Of a stretch of DNA of 64,000 nucleotides, positions 29,606 through 43,811 are shown one piece after another (positions within the stretch are counted from its first letter, which is position 1; each line of letters opens with the position of its first letter). A program made the position numbers and the translations under genes. Origin of the DNA: Liolophura sinensis (lineage: Eukaryota > Mollusca > Polyplacophora > Chitonida > Chitonidae). The stretch spans positions 60,488,984 through 60,552,983 of the forward strand of contig NC_088300.1 in the NCBI RefSeq assembly GCF_032854445.1, given 5' to 3'. The notes under the pieces are model-generated. The model saw only the letters and a list, made by a program, of their open reading frames with translations. It ran no database searches and was not told the DNA's origin.

Positions 29606-31200
29606 CTAGAATTTCTTACATCGTAGTAAAAAGGAGGCAACAGCCTGGAGGCTTTCATTATGCAATGATCTGAACACAGTTTCCAAGGAAGGGTTAGTGA
29701 TCCCACCTTTAATTAGATCTACAAAAAAAAGTTTCCTTGCATTATTGTAGATTTTGCAATGAAATAACAGGTGTGAGATGGAATCTTCTACTAAACAGAT
29801 CTCACAAAGACCTGAGTCATGCCGACTGAATCTATGTAAATATGAATTCACTGGTAATTGACCCTAGGCCAGTCGGTGAAGAAGGACATCCACCAAGCTG
29901 CACAAGCCGAGAGGTCATAAGCGGGCACATTTGACGGCAAAAACCTCCCTTTCGCGCTCTTACCCCAGTCACACTGCCACAAACTAACGAAAAGGCTTTT
30001 TAGTTCGTTCATCACTTCTGGAACAGAAAGGGTATCACATGAGGGACATCTTTCATTAAGAGGCCTGCCTTAGCCAGTGCGTCAGCTTGCACGTTACCAG
30101 AGATACCAACATGACTCCTTAAAACTTCAGGGACAAGTCGTAAGCATTTGATGACAATCAGTTTTATTTTAAAGATTTCAGGGCAGATATGGAGTCACTT
30201 AATATTTATATTAATCATTAAACACATTTTAATGGTTTAAACACGTTAAGAAACCGAATAGCCATCAGAATACCCGTTAACTCTGCAGAGTAGACAGACA
30301 CGTAGTCAGATAATCTGGACTTGTTACCATAATTAAGTTCTAGGATGCTTATGGCAGCAGAAATCTTACCGGTATCAGGGCATTTCGAGGCATCGGAAAA
30401 AATTTACAAGTACTGTGACCAAATTCTTTTAATGTAATCATTACAACACATTCAGCCGACGTCTGAAATGTCAGACTTCTTAACCCGAGACAACAATTCA
30501 AACGAAATGTTCGGGATACAAAGATGTCAAAATGGGAATGAAGGGATAATACAGCCTTGGACCATAAGTTCTCTGGGAGATATTATTACCCCGGAGCTTA
30601 AAAGGCTGGGATCCTTTAGATTATCTTCATATAAGACATCATACACAGACGCCTCCACACCAGCAGAGGCCGAGTTTTCAGTGGCAGACTTAAGTTTAGT
30701 AACATATTTTAAAGTACGGAACTGATATCTAATGTGTCATGGCCATCCATTACACAGTACCTAATGCGCATTGAGTGGTGTTTTCCTCAAACTCCCTGTG
30801 CATATCCAGAGAGCAGCACATTATTCGGCATCCAGTTTAGCCTTAAGGGAAACACATGCTGAGTCGTACGCTTCACAACAGTAATCTAAACGTGTTCTGA
30901 TAAAGGCTCCATATAGAAGTAACAAACTGGTCTTATCTGCTCCCCATGATTTCCAGGAGATACAGCGCAGATATAGTGGGCAGCATTCCTTTAAACGCTG
31001 GGTATCTGTTACCTGAAATAAAAATGTTAGAAAGAATATATATACATGCTAACTGATAGGAATACCTTCAACATGAATAATGAAAATTAAAGCCCGTCTC
31101 TCCAGGACGGCCAAAAAATATAGTGAATTGTAATGGATGTTCCAATCTAAATTTATAACCCAAGAAATCTGAAAGGCTTTCTACTTCAATAATGTTATAA
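29606..31200 (-). mobile_element. degenerate non-LTR retrotransposon (3' part of ORF2)
   Basis: Reading the minus strand from about 30,970 downwards, broken frames give the end of a reverse transcriptase (SWGADKTSLLLLYGAFIRTR, then LDYCCEAYDSA) and a linker. A ribonuclease H domain follows, with its acidic motifs IFSDASKC, VYSAELTGILMAIRFL and SDSISALKSL, and then the HVGISGNVQADALAKAG block. The last frame (29,606-29,851) carries a C-x2-C..H..HC zinc-knuckle-like end (CEICLVEDSISHLLFHC). This order, RT then RNase H then CCHC-like end, is that of LINEs of the I/Jockey type that keep an RNase H. In-frame stops and frame changes show it is dead. The element is 5' truncated near 31.0-31.2 kb. 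Confidence 0.85.
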
Positions 31201-33879
31201 TATGTTGGAAGGCGTCCATGTGTGTAAGATGTTCCAGTGGCACGAAGGGATTGTCTCTGTTTAGATATCTCCCATTATTCATGTATGAAATATGGGCGCA
31301 GATCAGAGATATATAGATGTTATCATTGGAGGTTGCTGGGTTGGTGGCACAGGCGTTAATCCCTGCACATGGCCCTCCGCTTCACAGATGCGGTCTGCAC
31401 AGCATAATGGTCTCTGTACAAATCCGACCAAGAAAAGAGTTCGCGACAGAATACCTTTTGTGCGATTAAGAACGGGGAGAGTCCTTCAGAGCTGAATCAG
31501 ACGACTTTGTATGACAATGATAAATCACCGTCTGAGAGCACCCCTGCACCTCGTCTATACTCCCTGTACCCTCGGCCCTTTGATTGAGCCCCCGTAAAAG
31601 CTCTCGATTCGCAACACATTAGCCCCCTGGCTCACATAACGACCAATAAACCCCCTTTCTCTATCAAAAGGTGTATTTAAGGAAAATTAAGGTGTGTATG
31701 TTGTGATACTTCATGGATGGTGATGAGATACAAAGGTTAGTATTTGACAGAAAAGCACAGAGCTGTTTAAGCTGGAAGATTAATGATGTATATGGTGGGA
31801 ACATTGGTCAGTGTATGGCCGAAAATCACCATGGACCAGGAATGTCTTAAAGCATCCCCTTGTCACACACAATCTCGCCAAACCACGCATTGTCCTGTGA
31901 ATACCGCGACAATATCCCCAACAATGTATATTATGCTGAAACCACGACAGATAACAGGGCGATGGTATAAACAATAACCATAGGCTTTCCAGAGAGATAG
32001 AGAGTTTCTGATCTGCTTGGGCACATCGGTGCAATTAAATCAAATTGTTCGCTCAGCTCCACTGGCTGACATATATTCTGCTTCAATGACAACTACAAAC
32101 TTCACAGTGTTTGCGGGGATAGTGGCGTCTTAATTGCTACTTCTCAAGCATATACATGAACAGTCGGAATAAAACCTTGACAGGTAAATTGACAAATTTT
32201 CACCGTTAACACGTGTGACCATTTTCCAAGTATCACACAGTCGCCACTACTGTGCTTTCACTCTTTATACTGTAGTCTTTCATATTGGTACGGTTCTTGA
32301 AGACAAGTGGAGACAAAAACAAGTTCAAAAAGTGCATGTCGGTTTTATTACAATATCTACAACAATTTTTTAAGTTTTTTGTGCATAAAATTGTGCAAAA
32401 CAGCGTTGTTCATTTAACGAATCAAATATGAATAGCCTCAATAAAACTGCCCAAAAGTCAGACATTTACTCTAGTCTACAAACGACCAAATAATAGGAAA
32501 AGTGTCCTTTAACAACATGCTTGTTTCAGTTTAACCTTTTGCCTTCCTTCCAGACTTAATTCATCATGAAACCGAGATCTGTAAAAAAAAATTTAAAATG
32601 TTGCTTATCTATACTTTTTGGTGTTGAACCTCAAAAAACTATCTTTCGACAACGCTGACAAATGACACAAGGCTGTGTTAATTAGAAATGTTGCGCTTTG
32701 TAATCACACTGCTTTTTCAGACTTGCAATCTTTAACTACCTGGTGTATACGTAAGCAGCCGCGTATTACATGGGACAATAATGCGAAACGACAATTACAA
32801 CTGAGTCATTCCGAGAGAATGCCGAAGATTAGGGCTAGATTTTCGTATTTTGCCCCCTTCAATGCATGCCATCTGTGGTCGGAATTCCTTATGGTGTTTG
32901 CTTTCTTCTTTAACGTCTTCTTTAAATGGCGTCCAGGGAACGTTTCCTCATACGCTGATACCAATGATCTCAGTCTACTATAAAGAGTGTACGTGCCGAT
33001 AGCCAGGCGATTCCGATGATAGCAGGCGAGTGTCAGCGAAGCTATATGGGCATTGTCAAGGGGAAGGTGTTGTATGGGTGCCAAAGACTGGAAGATTCCC
33101 CACAAAGCCTCTTGAGTCCTGGTTTGTTCTACTTACCCCAGCTTTATTCCATGCTGTCACCGTCACCTAGGCAGGTGTTAGGCATTCATCAAAGCTGCCC
33201 CACTCATTGAGACGGCATTGGCTGTTATAAAATCAATTGGCTCTATTTGAGGGGGATTTTGCACGGGCAATTAAGAATGTTTTTACGCTTGCCTTCTGTA
33301 AGGCGATACTTGAGCCGTCTCAATGTGTGAGCATGATTAATCAACTTTTCTAGATCTCACCTGAGCAATTAAACTGAAGTACTGGAATATTTTAAATATG
33401 AAATATGGCAAACTAGACAGGCTATTCAGTGTTGCCGACCGATGTTACCTGTGACAAGAATTCTCAAACACATTCTGTGTCTTCTTTCTAACCAAAGTCA
33501 TTCAGTTTTACTGAAAGCGATACGTAGAGATGCCCAAATCTAATGTTAAAAGCTTATCCCGGAGGGGGATTTTGCTGTCTGCCATCTGTATGAATTGAAA
33601 CCATCTTTTTTGTAAGAAATCAGACACTGATTTTTTGAAAGGATAAAGGTTACAAATCTATGTCAGCTCCTACGTTTCACTCGACAAATGTATTTAGTAA
33701 TATGCGATTGAACCTGATATCATTTCCGGTGGTATTTTGCATGTAAAATCTGCAGTTGAGTACTTTCCTTGCCCTTGAAGAGTTTATATCGTGGACTGAG
33801 ATTTTACAAAAATGAAATGAAAATTTTTTTCAGAAAACAAGCCATATTTCGAGAATCATCAGAAAATGCTTTCTATTTG
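31201..33879. other. intergenic, no gene recognised
   Basis: No exon or RNA gene seen. Two GC-richer patches stand out: 31,540-31,680, with CTTTGATTGAG and ATCAAAAGG TCF-like sites, and 32,980-33,380, with E-box, TCF-like and TAAT-type sites and a 12-bp perfect inverted repeat (see findings). Confidence 0.55.
33205..33325. repeat. 121-bp segment bounded by a perfect 12-bp inverted repeat
   Basis: CATTGAGACGGC at 33,205-33,216 is the exact reverse complement of GCCGTCTCAATG at 33,314-33,325. No target-site duplication is clear outside the arms. It could be a tiny transposon relic or two binding sites in opposite orientation. Confidence 0.6.
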
Positions 33880-34120
33880 GTGTTCAATTGGTTAGCGCGT
33901 TGGTTAGAAGCGTAATGATCCAGGAGCCTCTCTCCAATACGGTCGCCGTGAGTTCAAGTCCAGCTCATGCTGGCTTCCTCTCCGGCCCTACGTCGGAAGG
34001 TCTTGCAACAACCTGTGGATGGTTGTGGGTTCCCCCGAGATCTCACCATAATCCCGGCCGCCGTCGTATAAATGAAATTATACTTGAGTACGGTGTAAAA
34101 CACCAGTCAGATAAGTCAGA
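33880..34120 (+). mobile_element. SINE family A, full-length copy with tRNA-like head
   Basis: Pol III-like A box region (GGTTAGCGCGTTGGTTAGAA, from 33,890) and B box (AGTTCAAGTCC, 33,951-33,961) precede the body (CTGGCTTCCTCTCCGGCC, then GGATGGTTGTGGGTTCCCCC, then GGCCGCCGTCGTATAA). The end is TGAGTACGGTGTAAAACACC AGTC. It is the most complete copy in the window and a tRNA-derived SINE by structure. The CpGs in the GCCGCCGTCG box are preserved here. Confidence 0.9.
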
Positions 34121-34519
34121 TCAGATCTGGTGCTAAACGTTAACAGTGGATTCAGGACGTACAGACTGAACTTTTCATTGAATGGTTTGTCCAGGACAGT
34201 GAAGTATGTCTTCATGCATGCATGATAGTGCCTGAAATACAGAAGTAATATATCATATAATCACGTTGGTATAAAGTAACTTGATCATGAGTCATGTGTT
34301 ACGGTGCGTTAAAACAAATCTGCTAGAATTAATTTGCGTTTGTAACAATGAAGTTTCACTTGTAATATATCAAAACCCTCGCTGTGTGGAGCAGAAAACA
34401 AGGCTTGAGCGATTAAGGAAAATTCATTCAATAAATGCAAGATGAGAAACATCAATTCTGTGACACACGTATTGAAAGTATTTCACGTCCTCAGCTTGTC
34501 TATAAAGCGTTCGATTGTG

Positions 34520-34640
34520 TTCGAGAAGGTTTCACTTATATGACGGTGGTCAGATTTATGGATGAATGAAACCAAAAGTGAAATGAGGAAACCACCAACC
34601 TACGACAAACTTTCTGACTTGGAACCGTGATCGAAACAGC
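34520..34640 (-). mobile_element. diverged SINE-like fragment
   Basis: TTTCACTTATATGACGGTGG followed by TCAG and later AATGAGGAAACCACCAACC resembles the inverted 3' half of family A. Divergence is high, so the assignment is tentative. Confidence 0.45.
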
Positions 34641-36826
<2,186 letters not shown>

Positions 36827-39800
36827 TGTAGTATGTAAATATATAATTACATAAACACGACAACTGTCTGTGTTTTTGTTTACTTATATATAACTATATT
36901 TCACAAAATGCGATACTCGCTTATAATGGAAGAGCTAAAATAACACTACGACATTAGGATAGTTGCTTACAAAAAACGTTATCGGTATTTCAGTGCAAAA
37001 TAATTATGACTGATACTGCGTCAGTATTTGGTCTCTGTATCATAGCCAGACATGTAAACAAAGGTAGGGTTTGCTTTGGACGCTTCTGACTCACTTATGT
37101 CTCCAGTCTGAACTTTCCACACGACACACCTGCAACATAAGGTCTACAGGTGTGACCTTATTAACATGCACAGTCCATTTTCACCTTTTTGGAACTAATT
37201 AATACACAATAAATAATCTAAACAAACAATTAAACGTGAATGAACAACTCTTCATTGGCTTTTAATGTTCCAAAATATTAACAGCTCTGGACTGTTATCA
37301 TAATCCGATATCTATCAAAATCGGATCAGAATAATGTCGTTCCTGTATACGCTGGTATTTGGTTACAAATATTTACTTACATATGCCTCACTCATTTTTA
37401 TATTTTGATACCTACGTTACTCCTAAATGCATTTGTATAGTAAACAAATATCTGAACCGTATGTGGGTAGTGAGTCAGCAGTATGTGATATTTTACTTCA
37501 CGAAATTGTGAAACCATGCCTTGTTATTTGTTTTCAGACGTCAATTATGAATACAGCCCACACTGAAGGTATCTTAAAAAACCCAAATAGGGTGACTAAA
37601 TCCAATGAATTTAATAAGACAATATATATATTTCAGTAATTTCGCAACTCATGGACATAGACCTATAACATTTAATGAAATTTTAATACAATTTCTGTTT
37701 TCTTGATCAACTTATGCATATTTATTTTTGGAACAAATATCCATTAATTGGAGACTAAATTCAAATCCAGTTCCAATTCATCTCATGAAGTTGTCGGAGC
37801 TCCTCATAGTAACATCTGATTTTTGTTAGAGTTCAGAAAAAAAAAACGAATTTCAATCCAATCGTCCGACGTAGAACGTACTAGAGACATAAGTAGAACA
37901 ATGCCCAAGCAAGTACTATAAGTTCTCGTATAGATTTTCTGACATGTTGGTCGTCAAATGTTATAGAGACATTAGTCGAACAAAAGTTCAAAAGTAGCGG
38001 TATAGTGACGATGATCATGGCTTTGACTTTATGCTTCAAGAAAGAAGGTTTATATTTTCTTAAAAACACAACTGGATGAATTGAAATGCCTTTGCGTTAT
38101 AAGCCAAAAACGACCATGTCTGGGAAAGTCAACATCCATGACACGGCTCATTGCAAAAGTCGGATATCCACGAGGAACGGAATGCGGACAGAACAAAAGA
38201 CGATGGTACTTCGCCGTAAAGTCCTTTGGTCATAAATCTTATTGCAAGTAGGAGATGATTCCATAAATAAACTATTCCCTTTATCGACCCCAGTGTCATG
38301 TTTACTAGTTAACTCACAGCCTGCTACACAACAGGTGACCATTAACTATTGGCAGGGGAGCCTTGGAGGAAAATTGGCCAATGGGCAATCAAATTGATCC
38401 TCGGTAACAACGCCTTCTTTCACGCATGCTTTAATTGCCAAATAAAGACAGGTTCGTTTTATATCAGCACAGGTGTTACCCGACAAACAGAACGCACGTG
38501 CAGTGGCGGCCATTTTAGCTACCATAATTTACAAGGTTTTTGCTGTGACGGAGTCGGTCTGACAAAAGTTGAGAAAAAAAGTAAGACACCATACATCTTA
38601 CAAATCCACTTGTATTCGTTAGAGGGGGGCCTGCTCTACATAAGTATCATTAAATCCACGTTAAGTTATCTTTACGCCAAGGATAAGCAAAAAGAAACTG
38701 AAGAAAACGCCTTACAGTTGTTGGCAAGTATTAAATCCGTGTGCTCACATTTCACGCACGACTGCACTACCAGGGGACACGCTCTTACGTGTAAATAGAC
38801 TTCTGCCTCTCTATATATGAATAAAGCGCCTCAAAAACTTTCCCCCTAGAATAAGGTATACAGTGAGGGTAACAAAGGCAATTTATTCCTGGTTTTGTTG
38901 CCTGCGTGTGTTTGTACGCCCTGCTACTGTCATTCGCTTTCATTCTGAATTAAACATAATGACAAGCGCGCTATACTTCGACGGTTGGTAATGTATTATG
39001 TCTAAAATAAGTCCTATATCAAAAGCAAAATATCTCCCAATAGTGTCCACAGCTCATTGACAGATAGTTTTAATGGCGGCCTTTCGTGTCCATCACAATT
39101 CGCATAGTTTACCAACAAGTCTGACGTCTCTATGTAACGTTCAATATATTCTTCGCAGACGATTGTTGAAGAGAATTTATATATACCAGACAAAGAAACC
39201 CATTTAAATCCTATTGCTACAGGCTTTGAAGGGTCATTGAAATGCCACCAGTCCTTACGTATTTTAATGGGGCATGATAAACTGGCATTTCAACACAAAC
39301 TAGTCTACAGATGTGTATATGGCAGTTCATTCAAGTCGATATTTAACTTTACAATACATACGAAAATAAACACCCTTATAAACTATGACAAAAAACGGCC
39401 AACATTTTTGACAGCGTTTACATTGCTGCCTAGGTAAACTGTCAACACCTTGGTCTAACATTTATGAATATATACAAGCGTGCGCAAATGATCGACAGAA
39501 TGTATATACGCAAATACATATGTAATTATATGCCTGGAAAAATATATGAATGTATTTCTAAGCAACATTTTTTGTTGGGAAATATAACTAAATATGAAGA
39601 ATTCGTTATCAATACGAAAAGATGATAAAATCACTACAAATATTATACAATATTAGTTTCCATAGCGAGATACTGAACAGTACGATACATGCATACATAT
39701 ATACATCAGTTTTTGTCCTTGAAACGGGCTCAGGACAAGTCTAAACTTCAGACGTGTTTACCATGCTAAATTTGTGACTAAAATGGAATTTTTAGTTTAA

Positions 39801-40694
39801 CATAACTTAGGGTATAATTGTATAACTACAGTGTTTACTATCAGATGTATGTAGAAACAGAAATGAGGCCACCGGTTTGGCGCCAAGATTACTTTGGCGA
39901 GGCGAGCATATCAGTAACATCATGCACTGTGGATCTTTTCATCATTAGATGCATGGACGAATAATTTCGGTTTAAAGACCATTTCACCTTAATATATAAA
40001 TGACAGCAATCGCATACAAGTAAGTAAATGTTTTCTGAATGTGGTGTTAATCACATACATAAAAAATAGTGACATCTGGGAGGGTCTTAGGTACAAGGTG
40101 AGATGGTTTAGCACACAACAGCCAAATACCCGTATATACCATTGAACATTTATTTTTTAAGTGTGAAATACTGAATATGTTTTGGCCGAGATCTGAAAGA
40201 TGGTTAAACCAGGGGTGCAACTTTACGTGCAAAATTAACAATGCTACAGTAATCCTAGGCTTATCCAAAAACAATACTAAACACTCTATTTATATTAAAA
40301 AATAAAAAGACCATTACATATAGAAAATCTGCTTTAAAAAGCACTTGAATAAAATGGAAGAATATATTGTCAAAATAACGGAGAAGGGATTGGCAGTTAC
40401 GATGTATTTAAAGAACAAAAGAATATATAAAAATGTGAGTGAAGGTGATAGCGATAGACTTCTGATTGGTGAAGACAAAAAAATATAATAAATATGTATG
40501 AATATATACCGCAGCATTATTTCTTCGATAGTTTTATTGTTGAAGCTACGAAAACAGTTTGTCTGGGGTAAACCACCTACCGTTGACAAGTTACTATCGA
40601 ACTTTTCCACCTGTGATGTGCAGATATGTAAGATATGGTGGGGGATAACTATAAAGTTGTTCGACATGAGCGTTTCGGCCGCATGTGCAAACAT
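36827..40694. other. intergenic, no gene recognised
   Basis: AT-rich. The longest open frame (38,349-38,798, 149 codons, + strand) has no ATG start and no recognisable domain. No repeat family copy was identified with confidence. Confidence 0.5.
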
Positions 40695-40850
40695 CCACAC
40701 GAGCATCGCTGATCTCATATTGTCAGCAAGGCCACACGAGCATCGCTGATCTCATATTGTCAGCAAGGCCACACGAGCATCGCTGATCTCATATTGTCAG
40801 CAAGGCCACACGAGCATCGCTGATCTCATATTGTCAGCAAGGCCACACGA
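40695..40850 (+). repeat. four tandem copies of a 37-bp unit
   Basis: The unit starting CCACACGAGCATCGCTGATC occurs at 40,695, 40,732, 40,769 and 40,806 with no visible differences, then an 8-bp partial copy. Perfect identity indicates a recent expansion or, less likely, an assembly artefact. Confidence 0.97.
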
Positions 40851-42868
40851 TTATTGGAAGCGGATGAAATCCACAAATTCCCTGTCGAAGCTCCGGTTTG
40901 AGCCCGCACATTCATGTGTTACAGCGATTGAAAGGCCAGTGTTTTAACCTCCCTGTCGCCAGATTTCCTATGTTCGTGAACTTAATTCATCGCCATTTTA
41001 TTCATGTATGAGGGTAGAACTTCGGTTGTATCGATCAGCTTTGCAGATTTGCTATGCTGCGTCTGAGATTTTTCAGAAACGACGGTAATGTTCAAATATT
41101 ACATACCCTTAAGAAAGATTTAAGCAGCTTGTGAAGAAGATAATAACTGATATAATTGCTAAATTTATTTGCAGCATTTTAACACATTTTTGGCCTGGAA
41201 GAATGCTTGATTATAAAGGCATTTCTGTGTGTATATGATAACGCGGTAAAAGCTGCATACATGTATGTGTTACGTACTTACTTAATTTTTTTGGTGTTTT
41301 TGAAACTTGCGTACATTTGTTGGCCATGCTGCACGAAGTACGACAATGTATTGGGAATAACTGTCTTTTGTAAATGCATAAACTTTGCATGTATGTAAAA
41401 GGTGTTTTCAGAAACTCGAGAATTGTAATGGCCACCAAGAAAATGAAACATGCTTATTCATGAGCGAAAGAATTTTACAAAGTACAAATATAAAATGCTT
41501 TGCTGTCAGATAAAACATACATATATATGTATATGTAAAACTATATGTACGAGTACGGCCTAAATGCACATATCTTTATTGAATATATGCCAGGGGTCAT
41601 TATGATTGTTTTGAGTAAAACACTTTTAAAATTCAATTTAACCCTAACTAAATTACAATAGGTAATAATATCTGACATTAACATTAATATTTTATCAAAT
41701 AAGTTTGATAACTATTAATTCACGTTTGAGCAGATTTTCTCTAGCATTGACTGCGAAGTAAGACAACAGATATAAACCAGAAAAAAGTGGTACGCTTGGA
41801 AACTACAAGTTAGGAGGAAAATAAAGTGCCAATGTACATGTAGGCCTATACTCCTGCCTTATATATACCCGTACCAACTTTAGGCCTAATTCTAAACTAT
41901 ATACGTAAGATAAATTCTGCCATTTTTTTGAAACACGACTTCCATGAAGTAATTAGGAAAAAATTTGAACCATACATCAAAAGATTAGCTCGTTGGCTTG
42001 GAAATAGATTTCTGAAAGCATGAGACCGAAAGCATTGGTGGGAGAAGTTGTGTTCGTCTGTGAGCTAATTTATGGGATGAGCGAAGCGTCCAGTCGGGCT
42101 GCGGTGTGCGAAACGGCTCCCCGATGATCGGTGCTTATGAACGATGGGGTACGTAAGAGAGAGCGACAAGGGAACAAAGATTAAATGACATCTGATTTAC
42201 AGACGGTTATGTGGCTGCGGGATGTGGGAACTGCGCCGTTTTTATTACACTCCGATGATATCGATAATAAAAAGCAATATATCTGAATCTGCATTAATAA
42301 TGCTTTCTGAATAATAATAGGCCTTGAGGAGGTTCTTCTATCCCCGAGCTCAATTATCTTCCCCCTGGGAGGCCGAGTTGGAAATTATTTGATCACCATA
42401 CCAGCCATAAAGGAATTATCCTTTCATTAAACCACCAAGACTGGGATAGATCGTTTGTGTCTTTAAGACGTCGTCTGGACCCCACTAACGTAATTTGCTC
42501 CGACTAAACAGCTGCGTTGGGCTTTCGTTGAGACCAGTAATGTAAAACAAGGCAGACAGAGTTACTTCCCCCTCTTTTTTTGGTTATGCCTAATAACTCG
42601 ATTTGTGCCGTGTGCATCCATATTGTTTCCGTTTGTGCGGCAAAATATACATTGCAAAAAAAAAGAGTAAGTTCCCCCCCAAAAGCGTTGTTTGATATCT
42701 CTCTTGATATGTACCAGGTCGCAATGAAATTTTGCACACACCATTCCAGTAATCCGGTGGACGTGGTATACCAAGGATTAACGTGCAGGTGCAGTTGTGC
42801 GCTAATGGGCACAGTGCAATAAGAAACGATATAGCCTTTTCCATTTGCACCATTGCAACCCATCCAAA
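40851..42868. other. intergenic, no gene recognised
   Basis: AT-rich to about 41,960. A GC/CpG-richer stretch then runs to about 42,480 with homeodomain-like (AATTATC, TCATTAAACC) and GATA-like sites just before the minisatellite. No exon was seen. Confidence 0.5.
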
Positions 42869-43811
42869 CGGTACGGTAAGGCGGAGAATCGGCCTCAGGC
42901 AGGTACGGTAAGGAGGAGAATCGGCCCCTGGGAGGTATGGTAAGGCGGAGAATCGGCCCCAGGGAGGTACGGTAAGGCGGAGAATCGGCCCCAGGGAGGT
43001 GCGGTAAAGCGGAGAATCGGCTCCAGCGAGGAACGGTAAGGAGGAGAATCGGCCCCAGTAAGGTATGGTAAGGAGGAGAATCGGCCCAAGGGAGGTATGG
43101 TAAGGAGGAGAATCGGCCCCAGGGAGGTACGGTAAGGCGGAGAATCGGCCCCAGAGAAGCACGGTAAGGAGGAGAATCGGCCCCAGGAAGGTACGGTAAG
43201 GCGGAGAATCGGCCCCAGAGAGGCACGGTAAAGAGGAGAATCGGCCCCAGGGAGGCACGGTAAGGCGGAGAATCGGCCCCAGGGAGGTGCGGTAAAGCGG
43301 AGAATCGGCTCCAGAGAGGCACGCACGGTAAGGAGGAGAATCGGCCCCGGAAAGGTATGGTAAGGAGGAGAATCGGCCCCAGGGAGGTACGGTAAGGCGG
43401 AGAATCGGCCCCAGGGAGGTACGGTAAGGCGGAGAATCGGCCCCAGAGAGGCACGGTAAGGAGGAGAATCGGTCTCAGAAAGGTTCGGTAAAGCGGAAAA
43501 TCGATCTCAGAAAGGTACGGTAAGGCGGAGAATCGGCCCCAGAAAAGTACGGTAAGGCGGAGAATCGGTCTCAGAAAGGTACGATAAGGCAGAGAATCGG
43601 TCTCAGAAAGGTTCGGTAAGGCGGAGAATCGGCCCCAGAAAGGTATGGTAAGGCGGAGAATCGGCCCCGGAGAGGCACGGTAAGGCGGAGAATCGGTCTC
43701 AGAAAGGTACGATAAGGCGGAGAATCGGTCTCAGAAAGGTTCGGTAAGGCGGAGAATCGGCCCCAGAAAAGTACGGTAAAGCGGAGAATCGGCCCCAGAG
43801 AGGTATGGTAA
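42869..43811 (+). repeat. 32-bp minisatellite, 29 units
   Basis: Consensus unit GGTACGGTAAGGCGGAGAAT then CGGCCCCAGGGA. I count 29 GAGAATCGG-type boxes spaced 32 bp apart, with one 36-bp spacing near 43,320. Since 32 is not a multiple of 3, each minus-strand frame cycles through all three readings, giving overlapping repeat ORFs of 316, 222 and 143 codons with a 32-residue period. These are not genes. Units in the right third alternate between CCCC and TCTC forms. Confidence 0.98.

Noticed and set aside
33885-33970. Possible tRNA gene (A and B boxes)
   Set aside because: The head cannot be folded into a sound cloverleaf by eye and continues into a SINE body shared by other copies; it is the Pol III promoter of a SINE.
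38349-38798. 149-codon plus-strand frame
   Set aside because: It has no ATG anywhere, no convincing splice acceptor at its start and no recognisable motif.
42869-43811. Possible CRISPR-like array because of regular repeats
   Set aside because: Units are directly adjoining 32-bp repeats without unique spacers, in a eukaryotic genome.
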